A stretch of DNA of 33,474 bases, taken from positions 3,047-36,520 of the forward strand of contig CALSCQ010003059.1 in the NCBI GenBank assembly GCA_943704525.1. Reading direction: 5' to 3'. Within the stretch, counting starts at the first letter, position 1. Each line of letters starts with the position of its first letter. This stretch comes from Pigoraptor vietnamica (lineage: Eukaryota > Opisthokonta > Filasterea). The notes below the pieces were generated by a model. It searched no databases, was not told where the DNA came from, and saw only the letters and a program-made list of their open reading frames with translations. A program made the position numbers and the translations under genes. Shown in pieces: positions 16,867 to 28,900 of the stretch.

Positions 16867-19800
16867 TCAGTCGCGGGCAGTAGTGTCACGGAGAGCCTGA
16901 ATGCGTTCGTGGAGGGTCGCTGGATGGGTAACGAGCGAAACGTGAGCAAACGAAGACACATCGCGGGAGAAACTCTAATAAATTATAGAGAAAATAAATC
17001 AACAAAAGCAAACAAAATTAAATTGACAGTCAAAACTGACCTGCCGTGTCGTAGTCCTCCGCCGAGATCGCAGCCTTCAACTCCTCTTCCAACTTCTCCA
17101 TTTCAGCCTGCCACGGCTGTGCCTCTGCTGTTACGGCGGGCAAATCGCCCCTCTCCGCATCAGTTCCATCGACCGCGCCATTTTCACCCAACAAATCGAG
17201 GACCGATACGGGCGTCGGTGCCACTGTTTGCGTCGGTTGCGGCGAGTGCGTCGGAAACTCGAATATATCTGGCGGTGCGCGGGCACGGCAATTAAGGGCA
17301 CGAACAAAACTTGGAGCAACGACACATGAAGTACGACGGCAGATTGACACCATTCCGCAGCACAATGACCATCCACACCCACTCTGCGTCTCGGCAGAGC
17401 CTCGCGCACTGCAGTCTGGCGTGCGGTCGGCATCGAGGTCAATGTCGGGCTCCAAGTCGTGTTTGGCGCACAGGCCCATAATGCGAAACCGGCACGCGTC
17501 AATCTCGCACGAGAGGACGCCACGTGACTCCGACATGGAGCCCGAGCGACCCCCTTTCGCCGCGGGCGACTGCGGCGGGTGAGTGTCGCGCGCGGAGCGC
17601 TGCTGCAGGCGAACGCTGTGGACGCAATGAATGAGCACGCCATCCGCGCAACCCTAACCCCAACCAGAAGCCATGAAATCGCAACAGCAATTATACCGTT
17701 TGAGTCGGTCAACGAGGCCTAGGAAGACGCCCTTCCATCGCTCCAATTCGGCAAGATCTGCGGTGACAATCAAACGCATGATTAGCAACGCAAGCCGTCC
17801 TGCATGCACTCCTGTGTTCTGTACACATGCAGGGTAGCAGGCCTTAACGCACCGTTGCTCTTTTCAAGGTCATACAGGCGCGCGCGCGCGGAGTCCACGC
17901 GTCCCTTCGCCTCCGACAGTCGCGCTCTCGTCGTGGCCAGGTCGCTCTCCAGCGCAGCAACTCGGGCGACCGCAGACGCATTTGCAGCCGAAATGTCCTT
18001 GATTAGTGCGGCCACGCGCCCCGCCTCTTTAAAGTTATACCCTGCCGACGCAAGCGTGAAAATTAACGGACGTATATCGCAACGTCAAACGTATTTGTGT
18101 GCGCTCCATTGCCATATCCACGAAAAAGATGCATCTCAAAAGCGAACAGAGCAAAAGGCAGATGGCCCACCCGCAACAGCCAGTCGCTTTTCCTCCTCGA
18201 GTTCCGGCAACCGAGTGCTCGCTTCGGCGATGGTCTTCTTGACTGTGGACGCCTCCTCCTGGTGCCGGATAAGCACCGCTGTTAGCGACGCCACCTCTTT
18301 CGATCTCTCATCGACCTCGGCGCGCAGCCTGGGTTAGGGTTAAAAAGGTAAGCGGTGGAGACAGTGATATAAGCTTGCATTCACCTCGACACAACCCTTG
18401 CGAACAAATTGTGGAATGAATTGGGAATTAATATAAAATAACGAAAACTAATACAAAAAACCCCCTCACCTCTTCACGTCGTCCGCCTCCACACCGGGGC
18501 CCTCCGCCAGCAGTGCGAGCGTATTTTCGCCAGCAAGTGACCGCGACAGCCACTCGAAAATTTCCGCCTTGGACTGATTCGGTAACGCGCGAACAATTAG
18601 CGATCGAAATGGCAAACATGCTCGCGCACGGCCACGCACGCACCCCCGAAATGTCGGCAAGATGACGTCTGTCCGTCGTCATGCGCTGGTCGATCTCCTT
18701 GAGCGCCTTCTCTTCCGACGCGATTTCCGCGCCGAGACCTTCGGGACTGCGGTCCAGCATTGCCTCCTGCGGTACAGGCAACCGCAATCGCACGTCACAA
18801 TGTGAGAACAGCAAAGTCACAAACGCGCGTCGTGAAACAGGCGCACGGACAGCATGAAATCGAAAGCACACACAGTGTAATTTTGGAGACAAACAACGCG
18901 AAGGACGGACAAATTGCCTCTCCCACCTCTGCCGTCAATGCCTCCAGTTTCCGCGCGGCGCTGTTCCGGGCGCCCACGAGCCTCAGTCGGTCCGCTTCCA
19001 GCCGCGACTGCTCGCCGCCGTACGACAGCGACACCTCGTCCATCTTCGCCTTCTCCTTCACGATAGCCGCATCGAGTGTGCGCACGGCCGACCGCAGCGC
19101 GTCCAGCCTTATCATCAGCGCGTCAATCTCAGCCCCAACGCGTGCACGCTCCCTTTCGAGCCGCGCCACCTCACTCTTCTGCGCTGCCGTGCCTTCGTCC
19201 ACTTCGGAACGCACGCGCTGAATCGACGCGACCACGTGGCTCAAGTCGAGGTCCACGTGCGCCAGCTCGCGCGCAGCCCTGTCCTTGTCTGCCGCAATGC
19301 GCTTCCGTCGCTCTGCGAGGCGAATTGTCGCACGTCGTTGAAGCGCGTCCAGCGCAGCCGCCCGCTCGCGACGAATGCCCTCCAAGACAGCCGTCCTCTC
19401 CTGCGCACACAACGCTCAATACACGCCCACACATCGCATGCACAGGCAGCAGAACGCACACTCTGGCTAGCAGAGCACAAACAGCACGCATAAAGCAATA
19501 TACAGACGAATCGTGGCAACTCTTAAAGCCGCACCTTGATCGCTTCAATCTCCGCCTCTGACGCACGCGACTCGGTCTCCACAGCCACCCTCAATTCTTC
19601 GGCGACCGATGCGGCAGCATTCGATGACGCGCCGCCGTACGATGACGCAATCTCGTCCTGAACGGCCCTCAGCCGCGACGACAGCGCGTCGGCCGCGTCG
19701 TAGTCTTCGCGCGCCACGGCCTCTTCCTGCTCACGTCGGCACTCCCCGAGCGTGAGAAAGAGCTCTGCCAGGCGCCGCTCTCGCGCCAAAATACGCCCCG

Positions 19801-21316
19801 CAACGCCCTGCGCGGCCTTCGATGCCGCTTCCCGCGCTTTCGCCGCGCACGCCAGCCGCGAATCGAGTTCAGACAGCTCGCGCTCCAGCGACTCCACATT
19901 AGACGAAGCGACCGGCGCGGGGTCCACCGCACGGACAGGCACCGGCGCGTCAGCCGGTTCGGCGGTCTGCGTGTCGGCCCCACGTGGTGTTACTGCGGTC
20001 TTCACACCCTCCTCAGTGACGTCGCTCCTCGAGCCTTCGCGCGAAAGCGGCGGTCGCTGATCCCTCACCGCGCGATGCACGACACTCTCCGCAGCTGTGA
20101 GCGCGGGTGTTACGGTCGAGCTTCCAACGGCTGGCGCGGAAGTTACAGCGGAATCTACGAGGGAGCTGACGGAAGACGTGAGCGAGGCACCACGTGACGT
20201 CGGGATGCTGTGGTTCACGCCATCCCCCACACCGCGCTCGCCCGGCGCAGGCGACTGCGGGGGTGCTGCCGAGGGCACCGCGTCACGTGACTGCGCCGCC
20301 GTCGCGCGGACCGTCACGTCCCTGTGCGCACTAGTCCTCTCACTGGCCGCGAGACCCGGCGACTCAGCGGCCGCATGCGGGCGAATTGGCGTCTCTGTCG
20401 ACGCAGCGACTTCGGACGCAACTGGCGCGGCCTCAACTGCGTCGTCCTCGGCCACATCTTCACTGCTCACGTGCGCCCCGTCGCCGTCCGTGCTGTCTCG
20501 CTCGTGCCCCGGGCGCACAAGGCGGCGGCTCTTGGCCTTCTTCTTGGCGCCGCTCGCACTCCCACCCGACGCGCGCAAAGTCGCTGTGGCTGCGGATTCG
20601 TGTGGCCCGTCTGTTCGCCTGAGGGAGGCATCGTCGGATGTGCGCGGGGTGCTTGACGCGGACGCCGACGGGGACGCGATGAACGAGAAGACCGACTGGC
20701 GCGGCGATTGGGTGGCAGCAGCCGCAGGTGTGGACGAAGGGGCGGCCGGGGATGACGTCACGGTCGAGGAGTCGGTCGTTTGCGCGGCTACGCGTGTGTA
20801 TGGGATGAAGTGAGTAAGTTACGAGCCCAACGGGATAAGATTTCTGCCCGAGCAAGTGCACACACACAAAGGAATAATGCACTACGACCCGCACGCCCAT
20901 AACAAGGCGGGAGGAGAAAGCGAGCATGCATAAACGGGCGCTAGAGTGTCGAACCACACACGCCATCACAGCTGCGATAACGAGACCACAGGGCGCACCC
21001 CTCAGCCCATCATTGCATAAAACTTCCCAAACTGCATACTCACACTGTCGAATGAACGCAAACGCCGACGTCGCGGTGGACGGCGCACCCGCGGGTGACG
21101 ACGACACAGCCGCACGAGACGCTGCGAGCAAAACACAGGGTCACAATCACATAACACCGTAACTATTTTCCAATACGGCGAGTGCACGTGCGCCACGGAC
21201 GACAGCGCCCCACTCCCACCGTCTGCCTTCTGTGTGGGCGTCGATTTGAGCTGCAGTCCGCCGAAGAGCGACGAGCCGGAAGGAGTGCCAGGGGCGGACT
21301 GCGACGCGGCGAACAT
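16867..21316 (-). CDS. Coiled-coil protein with UVR-like motifs, family not recognised, 1016 aa, 12 exons
   Basis: Exons in coding order: 21316..21220, 21121..21044, 20787..19535, 19400..18927, 18766..18644, 18573..18470, 18328..18171, 18041..17853, 17757..17697, 17615..17383, 17268..17041, 16919..16867; 3051 coding bases with consistent phases. The N-terminal third (1 to about 360) is Ser/Thr/Pro/Ala-rich and disordered, with LFGGLQLK, SAFAFIRQ and SVFSFIAS as short hydrophobic islands. From about 360 to 840 it is charged coiled coil. UVR-like motifs occur at about 413-437 (EEAVAREDYDAADALSSRLR) and at the very end (AISAEDYDTAATLHERIQAL, ending RDTTARD), with a relative, GYNFKEAGRVAALIKDI, in between. 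SYGG recurs twice in the coil. A Cys/His pattern (VLSCEIDACRF, GLCAKHDL) sits near 875-900. The UVR motif pairs helices in UvrB/UvrC and Clp regulators, so it is probably a scaffold. The end of exon 1 is the least certain junction. Confidence 0.8.
18331..18342. repeat. Telomere-like GGGTTAGGGTTA in an intron
   Basis: On the coding strand this reads TAACCCTAACCCAG and forms the 3' end of intron 18329..18469, so it supplies both a CTAAC branch-point-like motif and the C-rich tract. A similar ACCCTAACCC lies at 17651-17660 in another intron of the same gene. Confidence 0.7.
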
Positions 21317-21418
21317 TGTATGGTCACTTGAGCGCAAATCACCACCACAGATGCACAGACGCACATATGTACAAACGGCTACACCCTCCACAGGCATGCA
21401 CGCACACGCACAAACAAG

Positions 21419-21451
<33 letters not shown>

Positions 21452-22124
21452 CATTTGTCACACGCCACGCTGCGCGCGCAGCGGCGCCCGTGCTAACTCA
21501 GGCCGAACAAGTCATGACGCTCGACAACTTCGATCGCGAGAATTGCGGAGTACGCCAACTTGGGCACAACAAGTGCGGTACTAACGACAACGACAATAAC
21601 TAAGACTACGCGCAGGCACTGTGCGTGCGACAAGGGGCGCGTGAAGGATCGCAAGAGGGAGCAACACTGCCGAGAAAAACGGTAGACTGAAAAACGGAGT
21701 GTTGGAATGGTGTTGTGGCATCATAGTGACATCATGCGCATTTGTGTCTATGAATAGACTTGAAACAGGGACGACATCTCCATACAAGGCAATTGGCGGG
21801 CGCGCGTGTTGACACTGGAGTGGCGCGACAGCGGGGCAAACCCTATAAGCACCTTTGGGCTAAAGGGGAGTGCTGAAACCAGCGCCGTGTGTCTGTGCAT
21901 GTCCTGTCCCGCACTTCGTGCGCTTGCTGTCATACCCTTCAGTGGAAAAACGAACGCCAACAGCAAGGCACACTGCATGCGCTCAATCGCACGCACGTAC
22001 CCTGTGGACTGGCACATCGCGCACTCGCGTGCCGCGCGCAGTCCCTCGTCATGAGCTCGTGAGTGTGTGCGTGCGGCCGTGTGCCTGACGGGCGGCACTA
22101 GTGCCCGTGTGCGCGCGTTGCACA
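21317..22124. promoter_or_regulatory. Divergent promoter region of the UVR coiled-coil gene (-) and the BEACH gene (+)
   Basis: 808 bp, the longest intergenic stretch. It includes a (CA)n tract near the left end and an ATTGG (inverted CCAAT) at about 21791. I found no open frame with a recognisable product on either strand. Confidence 0.5.
21400..21451. repeat. (CA)n microsatellite upstream of the UVR coiled-coil gene
   Basis: About 50 bp of CA dinucleotides with CG and AA interruptions, 85-135 bp upstream of the minus-strand start codon at 21316, and so in its leader or promoter. Confidence 0.9.
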
Positions 22125-22925
22125 ATGGACTGGCTGCGGCGGCTGTCGACGTCCACGCGCGGGCGTGAGCGCAGCACGGGTTCGGACGCCGTGCCTTCTG
22201 GAGCCAAGTGCGCCGTGTGCTACAGGCCGGGCTTGGGGTTCACCAGGTGCGTGAACGTGTGGGGAGCGTGGACGCACTAGTGAATGGATGCGCACGTGTG
22301 CATACGCAGTCTCAAACGCGAACACGCACTCAGCAACTGAGTGTGTACGCGACACTCTCACTCACGCATTGCACGCACGTGCGTTATCTCCCCGCAGCCG
22401 CCGGGAAGAGCACGAGACAGATGCGCACCTAAGGGGATTGTGGGCCAGGCATGTTGCCGACACGGTGAGTGGCCACTCTGGAGCACGTGCAGCAAACTAA
22501 AATCAAATAGGAGTAATATGTTCCCTTCGTGGTATGTTTGCGGTGCTGACGAAACTGCCCTGTGTCCAGAGCGTGCGCACGAGCCTCGAGGCGTTCCTCG
22601 AAGCCTTCATTGCGGCACACTCTCCAGCGAATCCGCTGGGCGACGGCGATCTGTTTGCGTCGGTCGGCGGTTTTTCGGCGGGCGATGTTGCGCGCGTCGT
22701 GGCCTTTCTTGGGCGTGCGGTGCCCCCATCGCAGGACAGCGATGGCCATAGCTACGAGTTTGTGGTGGACGTCGCGCGGTTGCTCTCCACTGCGTCGAAA
22801 GTTGTGGCGGCCGGTGCGTGACATTGCGATGCAGTCACTCTCGGGCATGGATACCCACGCACGCACGCACAATCACACACACACGCTCGCGCGCACACAC
22901 GCACACGCACACACACGCACACACG

Positions 22926-22969
<44 letters not shown>

Positions 22970-25900
22970 CACACGCACACACAAACACACATCCACACAC
23001 ATAGACACACACGCACACACATACATCCACACATCACACACCGTAACGCTCGCATGCATACACACGCATACGCACACTCACACGCCCACACACAGACACA
23101 TCCGCTCCAGCATTTCGCTCCGTTGTCTCGTCTCACGCAAATAGCCATGCCGCAGAAATGGACTTCGCGAGCGGTGACTCGGCTGTATTGCGCGGGCGGT
23201 CGCTTCTCCTCGAGGCCGCCGCCATTCTTGCCGCGTTTCCTCACAACAGGTCTGTCGCCTTGTCTCTGTCGCCGTCACATGACTGCACATCGATACGCCA
23301 TTCGTGCACGCTCTCGTAGCTCCCCCCCCCCCTCTTCCTCCTCCTCTCCTGATGCACTCCTTGCGCAGGACCGTTCTCGTCCACCACGAGGCCACATCGA
23401 GTGTCGCCCACATTGTCGCGTCTGCGATGGACCGCCTCACGTACGCCGTGTGCGCAGACGGCGGTCCTCCCCTGTCGCACCCATGGGTCATCGCCGCACT
23501 CCGCATCACCGCGCTCGGCGCCGTCGTCCTCGAGCGCCTCTGCGACCCCGGGTGCTCGTGGCGGCGGCACCTGGTCACGTGGGAGATGGCCGACTACGGC
23601 GCGTCTGTGCCCGCGTTTGTGCCCCCGTCGCCGGCGCCGTCCCAGCAGCCATCGCAGCCGGGGCAGCAGGGGCAGCAGCAACAACCAGCCACGCCGCTGT
23701 CGCCGCGCGAGACGACCTTCCCGACAGCTGGCACTGCCGCGCAGCCTGCGGGAGCGGTGGCGGCCTCGGCACAATCGACATTCTTTGTCCCCCTTGCGTC
23801 GCAGTCGCCGACACACGCGCAAGTGGTGGAGGGGCTCGTGGACGGCCTCCGAGCGCTTGAAGTTGTGGCGACTCGGCGCGAGGGCTCGCTACCGCCGAAC
23901 GTGTTTGCGCTGCGAGAGGCGCTTTTGCACGCGCTCGGCGGCGTCTGTTGGCAGTGCGTTCCTGCGCAGAACAAGCTTCGCGAGTGCGGCGGTTTGGAGG
24001 TCGTCGCGTGCTCGATTGGGTGGCGGCCGGTGCTCGAGCGCAGCCTGCCGTCGGATGATGGCATTTCTGCCGGCCTATATGGTGAGGTCACGTGCCGCGT
24101 CTGGTCGGGTAATAGTAGCCTGTCGCAGTTGTGTCTGTTTGACGGGTGAAAGAGTGACTTAGCTAAGGTGTGCTTACGGTGCGACTTTGAACGCAGCACT
24201 TGCGCCGCTCGAGTTTCGCGCGCAAATGGCCGCTTTCCGCGTGTTACGCGCGGTTACGGCGGGCAACGCGGTGAGCGCGCGCCGCCTTGCCGCCATCGAC
24301 GGCTTCCAGCGCGTGACCGACTTTCTCCTGTGGACGGCGTCCGTTGGGCCGCTTGCCGCGCCCGCGGGTGCGTATGCGGGGCTCGACCAATCGCCCATCG
24401 GCCCGCCCTTTGGGTCGTCGCGGCAGATGCAGTCACGTGGGAGCAACGACTCGCTCGACCTTGCCTCGTCGGATGACGGCCGCCGCCTGCGCGCCCTGCG
24501 GCAGAACAGCGGCAGCGATGCGTCGCCAGTGCCTTCGCCCAGCACCACAGACACCCCTTCGCCGCGCCTCGTGGCCCGTCGGCGTGGGCGTGCGTCTTGT
24601 GCGGACTGTCCGCTGCCTCTTCCCGAGCTGGACGTTGGTGACGACGAGTGGGCGCGCATCGTGCGACAGACGCGTCCGCTACCCCCGGATTACGCGCTCA
24701 CCTCGACGTCGCGCGAGTCGCCCGAGCTGGCTCTGTTGTACAAGGCGCTGCTGTCGGCATGCGTGGCCCCCGCGGCCGGCCAGGTCTACGGCGTTGCCGC
24801 TGACGACACGTCTCCGCACGGGCTTGGGATCTCGGCCATCGTACTCGACGCCTACTCGCCGGACGTGCGCGACTCGGACGCGAACCGCCGCGCGCGCGCC
24901 GTCCTCCGCACGGACCGCCCGGAACTGCATCTGCTGGCGGTCGAGTTCTTTTCGCGTCTCCTCATGAGTCTGCCCACGTGGGGCGCCCCTGTTGTATCCG
25001 ATGGGGACGGTGCGCGCCAGACGCTTGCGGCGGCACTTCCGCTCCTCTCTGCGCGCGGCGCCCAAGTGCTGCTGTCGGAGTCGCTGTGCGCGGGGGAGTC
25101 GCAGCCGGCGTCGGTGCTTGTGTCTCCCTGTGACCCCGACGCACCCGCAGCTGCACTTCGTGCGCGCCTGTGCCGGTGTGTCCTCGACCTCCTCCCGCTT
25201 GCTGCGTGCGTGCGCGGCGGAATGCCGGCGGTGCAATGCGGCGTCCTTCTTTCTCTCATGCGCGAACACATGGCCCAGCCGCGCGTTGTGCGGGGCATCG
25301 CAGTCCTCCTCACACGCGCGGTGTGCGCCGGCGGACGTGCCGTGCGCGAGGCGTTGATCGAGTGCGACTTTATCCTCAAGACTGTGGTTCCTGTGCTGCA
25401 GTCGCTTGCGCCGACGGAGGACGAGACGTCGCTTGTCGCGGACGCACGGATTGCGCTGTTGTCACTCATGCGCGCGTTTGCCTTTGGGGAGCCTCGGCTC
25501 GAAGGGGAGTCCCCGCCACGGTGGCCGCTGTACGGGTTCTCGTGCCGCCCGTTCGGTCGCGAGATGATCAAGTACCTCCACAACCTCAACACGAGCGAGC
25601 CGCTGTGCGACTGGGTGCTCGCGCGTATTGCGGACGTCGTTCGCGCGGCCGCGGAGGGCATTCCGCTCCCCGGCGTCCCCCCGACGCCCGCCCAGGTCCC
25701 GTACGTGGAGGCTATGGGTGTGTTCCTGTCTGCGTTTCTGGACGTGTTCACGATGCTGCCGCACGGCGGACGCGCGCCCATTCGCGTGCGCGTGGGGATG
25801 ATGTCGTGCATGCGCGCGATGACGGCGGGCGATACACAGCTGCAAATGCAAGCAGCGCTGATCGAGGCCGGCTGCTTCGTGCGGATCGTGTCACTCCTCA

Positions 25901-28900
25901 CGACCGAATCCGGCAACAGCGACCCGATTGCCTTTTGCGGCGCGGTGATATCGACCCTTACTTCCCTAATGGAGGCAAGCGATGCTCACAAGGACCGCTT
26001 TAAGCGCGACGTGGGCTACGAGCACCTCCTCAGCTCGATTCTGCTGTGCACGGGCGGGAGTGTCACGCGCGAGGTCGTCGTGCGACTGTTCGACATGCTC
26101 GTGGACGGCTCGTTCTCCCTCTCGAAGCGCTTCACCGTTACCAACGCCGACGTCGTCTTCCTTCTGCTGGACATGAGCGCGTCGATGGACGCCGACACGC
26201 GCGTCTGGCTACTGGAAATGCTGTTTGACGTCGTCGCAAAGTCGTTTGGCAACCGCACGCAGCTCTGCGACGCGGGCGTGATCGGGTACCTCGTGTCGCG
26301 CGTCCCGCCGCACGCTTCCGACCCGGAGACACTTGAGCGCATTGCGCGCCTCATCGAATTGCTCGGCGCCCACAGCATGACGGCGTCCGAACTGAAGACG
26401 TTCGTGGGCATGCTGCGGCTCGAGGGTGGGTATCGCCCGCCCTACGCGCTGCGCATGCTCGAGGCCCTCCAGCGGGCGATGCGAAAGGACGGTCCCCTCC
26501 GGTTTTTCGACTTTCCCGCGGGGGAATCCACGGGTATCGACGTGCCGCGGATCGACAAGTGGTCGTCGGGCGCCGGCGGCTTCACGTTCAGCGCGTGGGT
26601 TCGCCTCGAGCCCTTCGACTCGCACGCGCAGCGGCGAAGGGAGACGGTGCCCTCGCGCACGCTGCCGTACGAGCCGCGCCTATACGCATTCTGCACCGCG
26701 AAGGGCGAGGGTTTCGAGGCGTACCTTTCCACGACGGGGCACCTGTCGGTCGCCGTCGTTTCAAAGGGCGAGCGCAAGAGCGTCCGTTTTTCGGAGTTTC
26801 AGTTTGATCCGTGCAAGTGGTACTGCGTGGCGATTGTGCACGCGGGCAGCCGCAAGCCGTGGGTACAGTCCGAAGTGCGCCTCTACGTCAACGGCGTCCA
26901 CGTCGCAAAGTCCGTCCTTCGTGTCTTTTCGTCATCCGACGCCCTTGTCGAGTGCAAGTTTGCGTGCGGTTCGGAGCGCCTCTCCCCCGGTGTGCGCTCG
27001 TCGCTGTGGGGCCAGATGGGCGCGATTTACATGTTCACAGACGCGCTCACTCCGACGCACCTCCTCGGCATACACGGACTGGGACCCAACTACTCGTCCG
27101 TGTTCCAGCCGACGGACGCCCCCAACCACGCGGGCTTTGAGCCGCTGTTCGACGGCTCGCTGTCGTCGCGGCTCCTTCTCTCGTACCACGCGAAGGCGTG
27201 TATGGGACAGACGTGCGTGGACATCACGCCGCGGGCGTCGGGCTCCGGCGGTCGCGCCAAGACGGACGCTGTGCTCCGCGGGTTCAAGTGCGTGACGCGC
27301 CACGTGAAGGACGCGATCAACAGTCTCGGCGGCATGCAGATGCTCCTCATTCTGCTCGCGCACCTCGACCGACCCACGCAGCGCGCGCCCGCGAGCGGCG
27401 ACACGGCGGCATCGCCCACCGCGGACTACAGCATCGACGCGCGCCTGACGTCGCAGTTTTTCCGACTCGTTGCCGAGGTCATCCGGGGTGATCCTGTGAA
27501 CGAGGACCTGATGGTGCAGTGCCGCGGGCTGCCCACCATCAACGTGCTGCTGCTGCAGATGCACCCGGGTCACGTGAGCGCCGACACGTTCCAGCCGCTG
27601 TGGCGCCTCGCGGAGACGGTCGCGAGTGAGGAGCTCCGCATGGACATCCTGCGTTACATCGTGTTTGACTTCCGGTGGGTGCTAGACGCGTCCGCTGTGC
27701 TTGCGTTGGGCGCCCTTGAGTGTGCGTGTGGGTTGCGTGTTTGTGCCCGTCTGTGCTGCTCACCGGTGCTGTGTACCCACCCACACATGACTTTCAATGT
27801 CGTCGCCTTTCGTGCTTCTCTGACTGCCGCCGTCCCTTCCCGTCCGCAGCCTGTGGGTGTACGGCGACATTGCAGTTCACAGCGCGTGCGTGCAGGCGGC
27901 GTTTGCGGCTGTGAGCCACAACCACGACGCGTGCAGGCACCTCTACGGCGTCCGCTTTGTACTCGACACGATGGCGCAGTTTTACTGGTACTCAGCCGAG
28001 CCGTTTTCGTACGCGACAGAGCCAGCGAAGGTGCGTGACGGACACGTGTTCGTGTCGATCAATTCATGGCCATCACCCTATCATTTGTGCTCGGGTGCAC
28101 GCGTGTCGTCGTTTAGACATCATTAATATGGGAGCGCACTGTTTGCTGACCGGCTGGTGCCCCTCGGGGGTATAAGTAGAGAACATTGTGTTCCGTTCGT
28201 CGCTGAACCGCCTTCGCTTGCAGCACGCCGTGACGGGCGAGATTGTGGGTCGGCGGATGAACGCGGAGGACACGCGCACGATACGCATGATGCTACTGAG
28301 CATGCTGGGAACGCTCCTCTCCGAATCGATCGCACGCGACGACGCGGACGCACTCGCGACGTTCCTGTGCGCCTGCGGAGACATGGAGCAGGTGCGTCTT
28401 CCTTTCTTCGCCACTTGCCCGCTCGCTCGGTATCGAACGCCGTCGTTGTGAGCGATAGCTGCACATGTGATTAGTTTGCTATAGCTTTTCCGTCCTTATT
28501 TTACTTAAATTGGTGTCCCTTTGTCCCGCTGTCAATGTAACAGGTTGCGGAAATCCTCGACTTCCTCCTCCAACTCGTGACGTCAACGCGACGTCCTCAC
28601 GTGGCCGACGCCCTCGCGCACCACGGCGGCCCAGAGCTGTACTACGGCCTCCTGTGCTCCCCCTCCGAGCGCGTGCGCGTCCTCGCTCTCCGCACGGCCA
28701 CCGCACTCGTCGCCGGCGACCGCGCGACAGAGACGAAGCACCGCAAGCGCCTGCGTTTGGAGGAGACGGGGTTCTACGGCGTGCGCCTCGTCCTCTCGCG
28801 CCACCCGTGCACTTCGGAGGAGATGGAGGCGCTCGTCGATCTCGCGTGCGAGGGCACGCCAACGTGCAGGAATGCCGGTCCGCTCTGTGCGGCGCTTTCT

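Noticed and set aside
20930-20965. GGTTCGA on the minus strand as a tRNA T-loop
   Set aside because: The flanking 5-bp T-stem does not pair and there is no A box at the right distance.
22562-23860. 432-codon plus-strand frame with His-Thr repeats
   Set aside because: It reads through the CA microsatellite and the wrong frames of BEACH exons 3-5; the correct frames join with agreeing phases.
24852-25916. Minus-strand open frame of 354 codons
   Set aside because: Same reason: a shadow of BEACH exon 6, Arg/Ser-rich with no motif.
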